Below are positions 9,490 to 18,429 of a stretch of DNA of 31,251 bases, in pieces. Position 1 is the stretch's first letter; every line of letters begins with the position of its first letter. The translations under genes were made by a program, and so were the position numbers. Origin of the DNA: Dehalococcoidales bacterium (GTDB lineage Bacteria > Chloroflexota > Dehalococcoidia > Dehalococcoidales > RBG-16-60-22); contig JADHXF010000013.1 of assembly GCA_016783105.1 (NCBI GenBank), forward strand, positions 1 to 31,251, read 5' to 3'. The notes under the pieces are model-generated. The model searched no databases, had not been told where the DNA came from, and saw only the letters and a list, made by a program, of their open reading frames with translations.

Positions 9490-10437
9490 TCAAGCAGCGG
9501 TCAATTCGGCCAGCATTTCCTTAATCAGTTTGATTGCCTCGGGGTGTCTCATGACCAGCACGTCTGCCCCCGTCAGGAGCAAACACATGGCGGACATGGC
9601 CTCAAGTAAAATACCCCTCTTTTTGGCGTCCCCCATCTTGGGGTCTTCTTTTTCTGATATTTTAACTTCCCTGCTCTTCCAGACCTCGCGGGCGATATTA
9701 CAGACAACGGGGAACTGGAGCTTATCATCCTGCTGGGTCAGCGCGGCCATTCTCATTCTTTCCATTACGGAGTATGCATACTCAATGCCGTAGCCAATGC
9801 CACTGACGGTGGGGTCCATGACAATTAACTCGTCAGGGACACCGAGGTTGCCCAGCAGAATATTGAGCTGCTTGGCCAGGTTAATATCAATCGGCGATGA
9901 AGCCACCACGGTATGCTGATAGCCGATGGCGGCGGCACCGAGCTGCTTGTGGTCGCCCTCTTCCACCGGCCCGATAATCAAATTTTTCCCGTGGCAGACT
10001 TCGGTTACCTTGCGAAAAACCTCAACGTCTTTATCATGATTGGCCGTGCCCCAGACGATGAGCGGGACATCGATGGCATCAGCCACCTTTTTGACGACTG
10101 CGGTCGCCTCATCGGCACTGCGGTCAAGGCCATTGGGGTCAGTGCTGACCAGTTGCAGGCATATCATCTCCGCGCCGTAATCGGCGATGCATTTTTTAGC
10201 CCAGGCGGCGGGGTCGTCCGTGACGCCGGCGAAGGGCTCCAGGGCCGCTTCGGGCCATTCCTCGGGGGGTGAGTCGTAGACCTCCATGGCGATTCTGGGC
10301 AAACGCGGCATCTCGCCTTCAAAAAGATAGAACGGATAGCAGGTCTCGCCGCCAACGATAACGGCCTTATCACCCGTGCCCAGCTTGATTTCTTTAATTT
10401 TACCGGTATAGGTGGTCTTTGGTATCTCAAATGCCAT
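9490..10437 (-). CDS. acsD: Corrinoid iron-sulfur protein small (delta) subunit
   Basis: Partner of AcsC in the corrinoid/Fe-S methyl carrier. The 315-residue protein is a TIM barrel without its own cluster; in the known structure the two subunits together hold the cobamide. Recognisable family segments are VGGETCYPFYLFEGEMPR near residue 30, MICLQLVSTDPNG near 95, and MDPTVSGIGYGIEYAYSVMER near 205. AAAGGAGGT lies just before ATG 10437, one of the best ribosome binding sites in the operon. It follows the 73-residue unknown gene by 15 bp and precedes cooS by 27 bp. Separation from acsC by cooS and acsB departs from the common acsC-acsD pairing of acetogens. Confidence 0.95.
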   Translation of the reverse strand: MAFEIPKTTYTGKIKEIKLGTGDKAVIVGGETCYPFYLFEGEMPRLPRIAMEVYDSPPEEWPEAALEPFAGVTDDPAAWAKKCIADYGAEMICLQLVSTDPNGLDRSADEATAVVKKVADAIDVPLIVWGTANHDKDVEVFRKVTEVCHGKNLIIGPVEEGDHKQLGAAAIGYQHTVVASSPIDINLAKQLNILLGNLGVPDELIVMDPTVSGIGYGIEYAYSVMERMRMAALTQQDDKLQFPVVCNIAREVWKSREVKISEKEDPKMGDAKKRGILLEAMSAMCLLLTGADVLVMRHPEAIKLIKEMLAELTAA

Positions 10438-10452
10438 TTCTACCTCCTTTTC

Positions 10453-10674
10453 CTAGGCTGGGGTCTTGCGTTTTTCGCTGCCAAACCAGTCTTTTCCGTA
10501 CCAGTATCGTTCCGCAGTGCTCAGGTATTTCAGTTTGTCGGCTCGATTTCCCAGTTTCTGCCGCCACTTCCCCATCTCTTCGCCCTCGGGCTTTCCCTTC
10601 TCGTAAGTTGCCCCGAGCACTTCCACCTTGTCGCGGTTGGGTGCGCTGGTTTCCTCAACCTTATAGTCTTCCAT
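10453..10674 (-). CDS. Unrecognised 73-residue small protein in the CODH/ACS operon
   Basis: I do not recognise this protein. It is 73 residues, strongly charged, with no Cys, no signal peptide and no membrane segment. The C-terminal third is aromatic and basic (STAERYWYGKDWFGSEK). It looks like a real gene. GGAGG stands the right distance before ATG 10674, and it fills the space between folD (13 bp) and acsD (15 bp) with no overlap. Both neighbours are also in tight translational arrangement. The location suggests a small accessory, assembly or regulatory factor for the corrinoid protein or the folate enzymes, but nothing in the sequence fixes that role. Confidence 0.7.
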   Translation of the reverse strand: MEDYKVEETSAPNRDKVEVLGATYEKGKPEGEEMGKWRQKLGNRADKLKYLSTAERYWYGKDWFGSEKRKTPA

Positions 10675-10687
10675 TATTTGCCTCCTT

Positions 10688-11575
10688 CTAAGCCAGGCCT
10701 GCCGCCAGCTTGGCGGCCTTTACCGTATTCAGCATCAGCATGGTTATGGTCATCGGCCCAACGCCTCCCGGCACCGGCGTTATGGCGCTGGCCTTTTCTT
10801 TTACACCCTCAAAGTCAACGTCGCCAACCAGAATGGCTTTGCCCTCCGCTGTCTTGCCGACCCGGTTCACGCCGACGTCAATCACCACCACGCCTTCTTT
10901 GACCATGTCGGCGGTAACGGCTTTGGGTCGGCCGGCGGCTACTATCAGTATATCAGCCCTTCTGGTGTGAAAGGAAATATCGCGGGTACCGGTATGGCAG
11001 ATGGTTACCGTGGCGTTGGCCCCCGGTCTCTTCTGCAGCAGTATGTTGGCAATCGGCTTGCCAACGATGTTGCTCCGGCCAACGACGACAACCTCGGCGC
11101 CTTCTATCTGCACTCCAGACCTGACCAGCAGCTGTTGAATGCCATGCGGGGTACAGGGCAGATAGTCCGGCTTCCCTATCATTAATTTTCCCACATTTAC
11201 CGGATGAAATCCATCCACGTCTTTTTTGGGGTTGATGGCGTAGAGGATTTCCGTTTCATCGAGGTGCTTTGGGAGAGGGAGCTGCACCAGGATACCGTGT
11301 ATCTTCGGGTCCTTATTCAGTCGGTCAACGAGTGCCATTAATTCATCCTGAGAGGTCTTCTCGGGCAGGTCAAGCCTTTCCGAGTAGATGCCCAGTTCAA
11401 CTGAGGTTTTTTCCTTGGCACTCACGTAAGACTGTGACGCCGGGTCCTCACCGACCAGTACAGTGGCCAGGCCCGGCACCAGGTTGTGCTTTGCTTTGAG
11501 CTGGGCAATGTCCTGTTTCAATTCCTCACGGATTTGACTGGCTATTTCCTTCCCGCTGATAATCTGTGCCGTCAT
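10688..11575 (-). CDS. folD: Bifunctional methylene-THF dehydrogenase / methenyl-THF cyclohydrolase
   Basis: Interconverts 10-formyl-, 5,10-methenyl- and 5,10-methylene-tetrahydrofolate, using NAD(P). It is 295 residues, the usual FolD length. The catalytic Lys motif SYVSAKEKTS is near residue 55, the substrate-pocket segment ILVQLPLPKHL near 97, and DVDGFHPVNVG near 120. The NAD(P) Rossmann loop VVVGRSNIVGKP is near 165 and the C-terminal signature TPVPGGVGPMT near 268. As both activities are normally in this one protein, no separate cyclohydrolase (fchA) is needed. AGAGGAG precedes ATG 11575, and the gene begins 11 bp after the ATPase gene. In this operon it serves the methyl branch of the Wood-Ljungdahl pathway, though it also supplies ordinary C1 metabolism. 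Confidence 0.96.
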   Translation of the reverse strand: MTAQIISGKEIASQIREELKQDIAQLKAKHNLVPGLATVLVGEDPASQSYVSAKEKTSVELGIYSERLDLPEKTSQDELMALVDRLNKDPKIHGILVQLPLPKHLDETEILYAINPKKDVDGFHPVNVGKLMIGKPDYLPCTPHGIQQLLVRSGVQIEGAEVVVVGRSNIVGKPIANILLQKRPGANATVTICHTGTRDISFHTRRADILIVAAGRPKAVTADMVKEGVVVIDVGVNRVGKTAEGKAILVGDVDFEGVKEKASAITPVPGGVGPMTITMLMLNTVKAAKLAAGLA

Positions 11576-11586
11576 TTTTTACTCCT

Positions 11587-12366
11587 CTAAAGCGGTTTTA
11601 TCGCTTTGACTTTATCTTGTAACAGTTCGGCCATCAAGGTATCAACCGCGTTCGTCGCCCGGCAATCGGGCAGGTCGAGGAGCGGTTTCATCGCCATGTC
11701 AGATTCACTCACGGTATCATCCAGAGGAATGATGGCAGCTGGCTCCATGCCCAGCCTGGTCAATTCCTCACTGATATGCGGGTCTATACGGTCGGGAACC
11801 ATATTTATGATAACGGACTGCCGCTTCACCACCAGCTTGAGTTCGTCAACAAGCGCTCCGACGCGGGCGATGGTGCGGACGCCTTTCACCGAGTGGTTGG
11901 AAACGAGGAGCAGTTCGTCAATGTTCTGCGTGGTGCGGCGGCTCAGGTGCTCCATGCCGGCTTCGTTGTCCATAACGATGTACTGATAGTTGCCGGCCAT
12001 ACTGTCCATGAATTTGCGCAGGAGCAGGTTGGGATAGCAGTAGCAGGCCGGGCCTTCTCCCCGCCCCATGGTCACCAGGTCAAGCCCTTTGCTCTCAACC
12101 ATAGCATCGTTGAGTCTGAATTCCAGGTACGCTTCCTTGGTCATTCCCGGCGGGATATTGATTTTCTCTTCATTGAAGGTGGCAATGATGGAGCCAACGG
12201 TCTGCCTGATGCTGAGCCCGAGGCTCTCCCCGAGGTTGGCATTGGGGTCGGCATCCACCGCCAGAATTGGCCCCAGGCCATTCTTCTTCAGATAGCGGAT
12301 GACCAGGCTGGTAATGGTGGTCTTGCCACTACCACCTTTACCGGCGACTGCAATATTATAGCTCAA
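11587..12366 (-). CDS. CooC/AcsF-type nickel-insertion ATPase (copy 1)
   Basis: P-loop ATPase of the MinD/CooC family, 259 residues, thought to load nickel into CODH or acetyl-CoA synthase. The deviant Walker A motif GKGGSGKTT is at residue 9, the DADPNANLGESLGL segment near 39, and the Cys pair of GEGPACYCYPN, a CXC metal site expected at the dimer interface, near 105. A MDNEAGMEHLSRR Walker B-like segment follows. The start ATG overlaps the acsV stop in an ATGA arrangement (4 bp), implying translational coupling to AcsV. It differs clearly from the second copy at 16166-16951. One plausible division is AcsF-like for ACS here and CooC for CODH there; that assignment is inference. Confidence 0.88.
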   Translation of the reverse strand: MSYNIAVAGKGGSGKTTITSLVIRYLKKNGLGPILAVDADPNANLGESLGLSIRQTVGSIIATFNEEKINIPPGMTKEAYLEFRLNDAMVESKGLDLVTMGRGEGPACYCYPNLLLRKFMDSMAGNYQYIVMDNEAGMEHLSRRTTQNIDELLLVSNHSVKGVRTIARVGALVDELKLVVKRQSVIINMVPDRIDPHISEELTRLGMEPAAIIPLDDTVSESDMAMKPLLDLPDCRATNAVDTLMAELLQDKVKAIKPL

Positions 12367-14336
12367 GCTTTAATCCTCTTTTTCTGATTGTTATTCGACC
12401 TTCCAGCCAGCCTTTTGCTCACCGCGGGAAATTCTTTGGCATTGGTGTGCGGCAGGAAAAGCGCCGCGACGTAATTATTCATGAAGTCAACATTCTCGCT
12501 CAGCTCGAAATTGGTCATCATCTGGGCCACTCTCCGGGCATCGTCAAGCAGGTCAGTGGAGAAAGATGTCAGCCTGGCGCCCAGAAGTGAGCCATTGCCG
12601 ATGAAGATAAACCGTTTCTCGGGCAATTCGGGGAGCAGGCCGATGGTGATGGCCCTTTTAATGTCAATATGGCTGCCGAAGGCACCGGCGATAATCACCC
12701 GGTCGAAGTTGCAGCATTCAATACCCACGCTTTTACTCAGGGTCTGGCAGCCGGCATACATGGCTGCCTTGGCACGCATCAGATTATCAATATCAACTTC
12801 GGTAATCACGATATCACTGCCAGTCTGCGTTTCCGCGGACCGGGCCAGGATGTACTCGTAGCCATCGGCGCCCTCTCTGACTCGCCTGGTGGCCAGGTCC
12901 TGGTTGAACTTGCCGTTCTGCCCGATGACGCCGGTTTCCAGCATCTCGGCAACCGTATTAATCAAGCCCGAACCGCAGATGCCTTTTGGTCTGGCGTTGC
13001 CGATGGTGCCGATTTTCGGTTCGAAGTTTGACGGATTGATTTTAACATCCTCGATGGCGCCCTCGGCGGCAATGATACCATGCTTGACGCCGCCCCCCTC
13101 AAACGCCGGCCCCGCGGAGCAAGAAGCGGTGACCATCCAGTCTGAGCTACCAACTACTATTTCTCCGTTGGTGCCGATATCCATGAAAAAAGTCAATGCC
13201 TTTCTCTGGTGCACGCCGGAACCGACAATCCCGGAGACAATGTCCCCGCCCACGTAGCTGGCCACTGCCGGGAAGGGGAAGAGGTGGGCGTGGTCACTGA
13301 CCTGAATCCCCAGCGAATTTGCGGGCACCGGGGGGAAAAAGTTGGCCACGGGCGTATAGGGCGTCAATCTGATGTACTGAGGGTTGAGGCCGAGCAAAAT
13401 CTGGGTCATGGTGGTATTGCCGGCAGCCATAATATGGCTGATGCGTTCTGTCTCAACCTTGCTCTGGGCCTGCAGTTCCCCGATGATGTCATTGATGGTG
13501 GCGACAACTGCCTGTTGCAATTTTTTCAGGCCACCCGTTTTCTGGCAGTAAGCAATACGGGTGATGACATCCTGCCCGTAACGTATCTGGCCGTTGTAGG
13601 CCATGCTCTCGGCCACGACCCGGCCCCGGTTTAAATCGAGCAGCTGCCCGCAGACGGTGGTGGTGCCGATGTCAAAGGCCAGCGAGTAATGCTTATCTCT
13701 CGTATCCCCGGCCTCGATATTTATCATGCGCGGCCGGCGTCTGTCTCCGGCCCTTGGCTTTGCCGCAGTAACCAGCGTCGTTACCGTTGCTTTCCAGTCG
13801 CCATCACGTAGCGTACCGGCCAGCTTTTTCACCACCTGGAAGTCAATGAACAGGTTGCTCAGATGGTAGCGCTGCTTGAGACCCCGGAGCAGCCGGGAAA
13901 GGTCGCTGGTGTTGTCATCCAGCGTGGGCGGCGGCAGCTCCACGAAGTATTTGCTCAGGGGGGGCACAAACCGCCAGCCGGTGGCGAGAACTTCAGAGAC
14001 TCTCTTCTGTTCACGCGCCAGGACGGCTTTTTCCAGCCTTGACTCAACCGGAACGTATATGGACAAATCGGAGAGAACCCTGCTCTGGCAGGCCTGCCTG
14101 ATTCCCTTGCTGAATTCCTCGTCGGTGATTTTATCGGTTCTGGCGGTCTCTACATCGCCTTTTTCAACCTGTACTTTGCAAGTACCACAGGTGCCGGCAC
14201 CACCGCAGGAAGCGTAAATACGCACCCCGGCGGCAATAGCCGCCTGCAACAGATTCTCTCCCTGGTCCACCACAATTTCCACGTTGTCCGGGTTGAAGCG
14301 GACCTTGTATTTTTTCTTGTCTACTGTCTTGGCCAT
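12363..14336 (-). CDS. acsV: Reductive activator of the corrinoid/Fe-S protein (ASKHA ferredoxin)
   Basis: ATP-dependent reactivator that returns the corrinoid protein from inactive Co(II) to Co(I). The N-terminus is a 2Fe-2S ferredoxin with Cys44, Cys50, Cys53 and Cys83 (CGGAGTCGTC then QACQS). A linker and middle domain run to about residue 200. The C-terminal ASKHA-type (DUF4445) ATPase then shows LAFDIGTTT, AAGNTTM, FMDIGTNGE and GICGSGLIN. Length is 657 residues, in the range of RACo proteins. TAAGG lies just before ATG 14336. The stop overlaps the following ATPase gene by 4 bp. Alternative activators such as RamA lack the 2Fe-2S domain, so the operon context and architecture make AcsV the best call. 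Confidence 0.93.
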   Translation of the reverse strand: MAKTVDKKKYKVRFNPDNVEIVVDQGENLLQAAIAAGVRIYASCGGAGTCGTCKVQVEKGDVETARTDKITDEEFSKGIRQACQSRVLSDLSIYVPVESRLEKAVLAREQKRVSEVLATGWRFVPPLSKYFVELPPPTLDDNTSDLSRLLRGLKQRYHLSNLFIDFQVVKKLAGTLRDGDWKATVTTLVTAAKPRAGDRRRPRMINIEAGDTRDKHYSLAFDIGTTTVCGQLLDLNRGRVVAESMAYNGQIRYGQDVITRIAYCQKTGGLKKLQQAVVATINDIIGELQAQSKVETERISHIMAAGNTTMTQILLGLNPQYIRLTPYTPVANFFPPVPANSLGIQVSDHAHLFPFPAVASYVGGDIVSGIVGSGVHQRKALTFFMDIGTNGEIVVGSSDWMVTASCSAGPAFEGGGVKHGIIAAEGAIEDVKINPSNFEPKIGTIGNARPKGICGSGLINTVAEMLETGVIGQNGKFNQDLATRRVREGADGYEYILARSAETQTGSDIVITEVDIDNLMRAKAAMYAGCQTLSKSVGIECCNFDRVIIAGAFGSHIDIKRAITIGLLPELPEKRFIFIGNGSLLGARLTSFSTDLLDDARRVAQMMTNFELSENVDFMNNYVAALFLPHTNAKEFPAVSKRLAGRSNNNQKKRIKA

Positions 14337-14340
14337 CTAC

Positions 14341-14352
14341 CTTAATATTAAG
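14341..14352. repeat. Perfect 12-bp AT-rich palindrome between fhs and acsV
   Basis: CTTAATATTAAG is a perfect palindrome in the 30-bp gap between the fhs stop and the acsV start. Its 3' part on the minus strand overlaps the acsV ribosome binding region (TAAGG). It could be an mRNA processing or translation-control element, or chance in AT-rich sequence. Confidence 0.4.
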
Positions 14353-14366
14353 TATTATTAAATTGT

Positions 14367-16130
14367 TTAGAAGAGTCCCCGTACCTTGCCTGTATTGACA
14401 TCTACATCAACCTTGCGGAAGGCCGGGTCGGAGCTGGTGCCGGGCATCAGGCTGATGGTGCCGGCGCAGGGGCAGAGGAATTTGGCTCCAGAGTAAATAA
14501 GGATGTCGCGGATGGGCAGCGTCCAGCCCTTGGGCACTCCTTTCACGGATGGGTCGTGGGTGAGGGACAGGTGGGTCTTCACCATCATGGTGGCATACTC
14601 GTCGTATTTGGGGTCAGCCTCAAAGGCTTTCGCTTTAGCTTCCGCGTCCGGCGTCCAGGAGACACCATCGGCGCCATAGACCACTCTGGCAATATTCTCC
14701 ACCCGCTCGCGCAGTTTCATATCCATCGGGTAGAGGAACTGGAAGTCGTTCTTGTCATTGCAGGCATCTATGACAGCATCGGCAAGCTCCAGAGCGCCGT
14801 CACCGCCGTTTGCCCAGTGTGAAGAGACGGCGCAGCGTGCTCCGGCGGCCTCGGCTGCCTTCTTGACCACGGCTACCTCTTCCTTGGTATCGGTGTGGAA
14901 AGAGTTGATGCAGACCACCGGGTTGATACCGGACTTGCGGATAACACCGATGAGGTGCAGCATATTGGGCAGCCCTTTCTCCACGAGTGCCACGTTTTCT
15001 TTGGTATATTCGTCAGGAAGGGCAAGGCCGGCCACCACTTTGGGGCCGCCACCGTGCATCTTCAGGGCGCGGATGGTGGTGGTGAGCACGGATACGTGCG
15101 GCTTGAGGCCGCTGTAGCGGCACTTTACATTCCAGAACTTCTCAAAGCCGATGTCAGCGGCGAAGCCGCTTTCGGTGACGTGATAGTCGAATAACTTAAG
15201 GCCAACGCGGTCACCGATTATGGAGGACTGGCCTACGGCGATATTGGCAAAGGGGCCGGCATGAACCATTACCGGCTGATACTCGGTGCTGGAACAGAGA
15301 GTGGGGTTAATGGTATTGCGCATCCAGGCGGTCATAGCGCCGCCCACTTCTAAATCGCCGGTGGTTACAGGATTGCCCTTTTTGTCATAGGCCAGGGTAA
15401 TCTCATCCATCCGCTGGCGCAGGTCAGCCAGGTCCCTGACGATGGAGAGCATTGCCATCAATTCGGAACCCACGGCGATGCCGAACTTCGACGGCATCAT
15501 GTAGCCGTCCATGCGACCACCCAGGCCGATGATTATCTGGCGCAGGCTCTGGGCACAGAAATCCATCACCCAGCCGAACTCCACCCTGGTAGGGTCAATG
15601 TCCATCCGGCGCATCTTGGTCAGCCGGGCAAGCTGCTCGTCATCGTAATTGCGCTCGTGCTGCATCCTGGCGGTGAGGGCGACCATGGCCAGGTTATGGG
15701 CGTTGATGATGTCATTGATGTCACCGGTGAGGCCCATGGAGAACTCGGTCATGGGGATAAGCAGAGCGTTGCCACCGCCGGCCGCGGTTCCCTTGATATT
15801 CATGGTGGGTCCGCCGGAAGGCTGGCGGAGGCAGCCACCCACATTCATCCCCTTCTTGCCCAGACCTTCTACGAGTCCCAGGGAGGTGGTGCTTTTACCC
15901 TCGCCGAGTGGGGTGGGGGTGATGGCGGTTACCTCAACATACTTGCCATCAGGCCTGTCTTTGAGACGGTCGATAATCTTCAGAAAATCAAGTTTGGAGA
16001 TTCTGCCGTAGGGGAGAATCTCGTCTTTCTCCAGCCCAAGCCGCTCACGCCACTCCTCCGGCATTGGCATATTCGCCTCGGCTGCTTCGGCAATCTGCCA
16101 GTCCTTCATTTTGGTTGCGTCGTATGCCAC
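14367..16130 (-). CDS. fhs: Formate-tetrahydrofolate ligase
   Basis: Makes 10-formyl-THF from formate, THF and ATP, the energy-consuming entry of the methyl branch. The protein is 587 residues, somewhat longer than the usual ~557 because of an N-terminal extension. The ATP-binding segment [16 protein letters not shown] is near residue 70, followed by [19 protein letters not shown] and the TGDINDI segment. [14 protein letters not shown] and [12 protein letters not shown] are towards the C-terminus. The start is GTG at 16130, supported by AGGAGGT about six bases upstream; no closer ATG has a comparable site. It lies 35 bp after the cooC-type gene and 30 bp before acsV. Confidence 0.96.
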   Translation of the reverse strand: MAYDATKMKDWQIAEAAEANMPMPEEWRERLGLEKDEILPYGRISKLDFLKIIDRLKDRPDGKYVEVTAITPTPLGEGKSTTSLGLVEGLGKKGMNVGGCLRQPSGGPTMNIKGTAAGGGNALLIPMTEFSMGLTGDINDIINAHNLAMVALTARMQHERNYDDEQLARLTKMRRMDIDPTRVEFGWVMDFCAQSLRQIIIGLGGRMDGYMMPSKFGIAVGSELMAMLSIVRDLADLRQRMDEITLAYDKKGNPVTTGDLEVGGAMTAWMRNTINPTLCSSTEYQPVMVHAGPFANIAVGQSSIIGDRVGLKLFDYHVTESGFAADIGFEKFWNVKCRYSGLKPHVSVLTTTIRALKMHGGGPKVVAGLALPDEYTKENVALVEKGLPNMLHLIGVIRKSGINPVVCINSFHTDTKEEVAVVKKAAEAAGARCAVSSHWANGGDGALELADAVIDACNDKNDFQFLYPMDMKLRERVENIARVVYGADGVSWTPDAEAKAKAFEADPKYDEYATMMVKTHLSLTHDPSVKGVPKGWTLPIRDILIYSGAKFLCPCAGTISLMPGTSSDPAFRKVDVDVNTGKVRGLF

Positions 16131-16165
16131 AGAGACCTCCTGTATCGTATTTTTAGTAGCTGATT

Positions 16166-16951
16166 TTATTTTAATTTGTTGGTTTCTTTTGCGGTTACCA
16201 GTTTCTGGTAGATATCCTTGACTTCATTCAGAACTGCCGGGCTGGCGTCAACCAGAGGTTGATTGGCCAGGTCAGCATCGACGATTGCCTGGTCGTAAGG
16301 AATGAAGCCGAGAAACTCCAGGTCAGGCAGGCTGGAAATGAGAAAATCACGGTCAGTTTGGGTTCGGACTTTGTTGCCCACCACGGCGATATTCTTCAGG
16401 CCGATATCTTCGGCCAGCCCATTTATGGAGCGGGCGGTTTCCAGGCTGCGCCGCCCCGGCTCCACAACCACAATCAATTTATCAACGGCACCGGCGGTCG
16501 CCCTCCCCAGGTGCTCTATCCCTGCCTCCATATCCATTATGAGGGCCTCGTTTCTGGCCAGAAGCAGGTGGCTCATCAATGCTTTGAGCAGCGTATTTTC
16601 CGGGCAGTAGCAGCCGGTACCTCCTTTTTTAATTCGCCCCATGACCATCAACCTGATGCCGTCCAGCTTCTGCCAGTACTTTTCCGGAAGGTCGTCAACC
16701 TTCGGATTCAGTTTGAAATAAACTCCCGAGCGCCCCGGCTGAGTTTCCGTCCGCTCGGCGATGAGGTCTTTCATTTCCGAAATGGGGACAATATCTTCCG
16801 GATGGGCGAAGCCGAGTGTGGCGGCGAGGTTGGCATCTGGGTCGGCATCGATAGCGAGGACGGAATAGCCGGATGCGGCAAAAGTGTGGGCGAGCAGGGA
16901 CGATAACAGCGTTTTGCCCACGCCGCCTTTACCACTAATCGCTATCTTCAT
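16166..16951 (-). CDS. cooC: CooC-type nickel-insertion ATPase (copy 2)
   Basis: First gene of the CODH/ACS operon. The 261-residue MinD-like ATPase has a deviant Walker A GKGGVGKT at residue 8, [16 protein letters not shown] near 34, and the CooC metal-site motif GTGCYCPEN near 120. The Walker B-like segment [13 protein letters not shown] is near 138. These match CooC, which binds Ni and hydrolyses ATP to mature the CODH C-cluster, more closely than copy 1 does. Its ATG at 16951 lacks a clear ribosome binding site, unlike most genes downstream, and a leader of about 77 nt separates it from the predicted promoter. A small inverted repeat (GGTAA and TTACC, 16964-16978) lies in that leader. Confidence 0.9.
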   Translation of the reverse strand: MKIAISGKGGVGKTLLSSLLAHTFAASGYSVLAIDADPDANLAATLGFAHPEDIVPISEMKDLIAERTETQPGRSGVYFKLNPKVDDLPEKYWQKLDGIRLMVMGRIKKGGTGCYCPENTLLKALMSHLLLARNEALIMDMEAGIEHLGRATAGAVDKLIVVVEPGRRSLETARSINGLAEDIGLKNIAVVGNKVRTQTDRDFLISSLPDLEFLGFIPYDQAIVDADLANQPLVDASPAVLNEVKDIYQKLVTAKETNKLK

Positions 16952-17034
16952 GATTTTATATGCGGTAAGTTTGTTACCCGGTCGCTCCAGGGAGAGTGCA
17001 TTTGATATTTTGAAGCCGATTTACCTCGCCGCCT

Positions 17035-17064
17035 ATTATACTACCTTATTATTAATGGTGGCAA
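17035..17064 (-). promoter_or_regulatory. Predicted sigma70 promoter of the CODH/ACS operon
   Basis: On the minus strand TTGCCA (17064-17059) and TATAAT (17040-17035) are separated by 18 bp, five of six and six of six consensus bases. It points into cooC and the whole Wood-Ljungdahl operon, giving a start near 17028. Confidence 0.6.
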
Positions 17065-17201
17065 GGGTCAGCGTAGAAATTTGACCAGACTTTGTGCTAA
17101 ACAGCCAGTGTGGAAAGGTGCTTTATCCTTTTCAGCATGTTGGGGTGCGTGGTGAAAATTTCCATTAGCTTTTGAGATTTACTCAGCTTTACTTCCCTAT
17201 T

Positions 17202-17219
17202 TATATTTTATTAAATATA
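17202..17219. promoter_or_regulatory. AT-rich dyad in the divergent intergenic region
   Basis: TATATTT and AAATATA form a perfect 7-bp dyad around a 4-bp centre, midway between the divergent CODH/ACS operon and DUF1847 gene. The shape suits a regulator site, but AT-rich sequence makes chance dyads common. Apart from this and the two promoter candidates I see nothing else in the 413-bp gap 16952-17364. Confidence 0.3.
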
Positions 17220-17311
17220 CTTCCATCATACAACTGACAGCTTGCTTTCCCGGCGATAGAACACGGCCATTTATTTGTTTTTGGATTGCTAAAAAAACTA
17301 AAATAGGACGG

Positions 17312-17341
17312 TTGGTTGGAATAATCCCTTTCCCCTAAAAT
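17312..17341 (+). promoter_or_regulatory. Possible promoter for the DUF1847 gene
   Basis: TTGGTT and TAAAAT are spaced by 18 bp, ending 23 bp before ATG 17365. The match is partial and the leader would be very short, so this is a weak candidate. Confidence 0.3.
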
Positions 17342-17364
17342 ACTGGTAAGAAAGGTGGCAGAAA

Positions 17365-18066
17365 ATGGCGAAAAAACTTTATCCCGTATGTGCTCGCTGT
17401 ACCAGGGTGGTCTGCACTCCACTAATTAAGTCAGGTGAACGGCCTTCCATCGATGACGCGCCTGCCTTTTGTCCGATGAAGCTGATGCCCGAGCTAATTG
17501 AAAAGACCGTCACCGAATATGACCGGCCGGAGGTGAGAGAGTTTGCCCGGCTCGCCTCGGTACAGGAATTCGAGTGCTACGAACAACTACCGGAGGGCAG
17601 GCGCACCAAAATCCCGCGGGTCGAGGAGCTGATTCAGTTTTCCCACAAGTGCAATTATAAGAAACTCGGCATTGCCTTCTGTAGCGGGCTGGCCAATGAA
17701 GCCCGCATCCTGACCGATGTCCTGGAGAACAAGGGGTTCGAGGTGGTTTCGGTGCGGTGCAAGGTGGGGGCGACTCCCAAGGAAAGAATCGGCATCAGGG
17801 AAGAGGAGAAGATACGGGGTCCGGGCTGTTGGGAAGCAATGTGCAGCCCAATTGCGCAGGCCGAGATATTGAACGCGGTCAAGGTTGACCTGGCCATCAT
17901 GCTTGGCCTCTGCATCGGGCACGATACCTTATTTATTAAATACTGTCGTGTACCCATGACGGTGCTGGCGGTAAAAGACCGGGTCTTCGGCCACAACCCG
18001 CTGGCAGCGCTTTACCTTGCTAATACTTCATACTACGGTCGCTTGATGGCCAAGACTGAGGATTAA
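17365..18066 (+). CDS. DUF1847 Cys-rich metal-binding protein
   Basis: Predicted cytosolic protein of 233 residues matching my recollection of DUF1847 proteins, which are of unknown function in strict anaerobes. An N-terminal CARCTRVVC is followed by a later FCPM, suggesting a metal or Fe-S site. The segment FCSGLANEARILTDVLENKGFEVVSVRCKVGATPKE looks like a nucleotide-fold strand-helix-strand. Further Cys residues sit in GPGCWEAMCSP, and a LGLCIGHDTLFIKY segment and YCRVP lie near the C-terminus. GAAAGGTGG precedes ATG 17365. It is divergent from the CODH/ACS operon and 32 bp ahead of the thiamine-binding gene. The many Cys residues imply a redox or metal role; nothing shows the substrate. 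Confidence 0.8.
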   Translation: MAKKLYPVCARCTRVVCTPLIKSGERPSIDDAPAFCPMKLMPELIEKTVTEYDRPEVREFARLASVQEFECYEQLPEGRRTKIPRVEELIQFSHKCNYKKLGIAFCSGLANEARILTDVLENKGFEVVSVRCKVGATPKERIGIREEEKIRGPGCWEAMCSPIAQAEILNAVKVDLAIMLGLCIGHDTLFIKYCRVPMTVLAVKDRVFGHNPLAALYLANTSYYGRLMAKTED

Positions 18067-18098
18067 AAGTCAGCCTTACCGAAAGGAGGGAAGAAAAG

Positions 18099-18404
18099 AT
18101 GGCCATTATTGAAATCAGCGTCATGCCGCTGGGCACCGGGACGCCCTCGTTGAGCAAGTTTGTCGCCGGCGCGGTAAAAGTGCTTCAGGAGGAGAAAAAC
18201 GTAAAGTATGAGATGACCTCAATGGGCACCAATATTGAGGGGGAATTGGAACAGCTCTTCGATTTAGCCCGCAGGATGCACCTTTCCGCTTTTGATGCCG
18301 GCGCGCAACGGGTGGTGACCACCATGAAGATTGACGAGCGGCGGGACCAGGCGGCAACCATCCAGAGCAAGGTGGCATCGGTGAAGAGGGAGTTAGAGAA
18401 ATAA
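18099..18404 (+). CDS. MTH1187-family thiamine-binding protein
   Basis: Small cytosolic protein of 101 residues of the MTH1187/YkoF-like (DUF77) family with a ferredoxin-like alpha-beta fold that binds thiamine or hydroxymethylpyrimidine. Recognisable segments are the first strand IEISVMPLGTG, the YEMTSMGTNIEGE segment, and the last strand RVVTTMKIDERRD. GAAAGGAGGG precedes ATG 18099. It follows the DUF1847 gene by 32 bp and lies just upstream of the TPP riboswitch and thiC. It is therefore linked to thiamine metabolism by neighbourhood, although it lies outside the riboswitch's control. Its physiological ligand is not settled for the family. Confidence 0.88.
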   Translation: MAIIEISVMPLGTGTPSLSKFVAGAVKVLQEEKNVKYEMTSMGTNIEGELEQLFDLARRMHLSAFDAGAQRVVTTMKIDERRDQAATIQSKVASVKRELEK

Positions 18405-18429
18405 AACGGTTTATTATGTTATCCCAACA

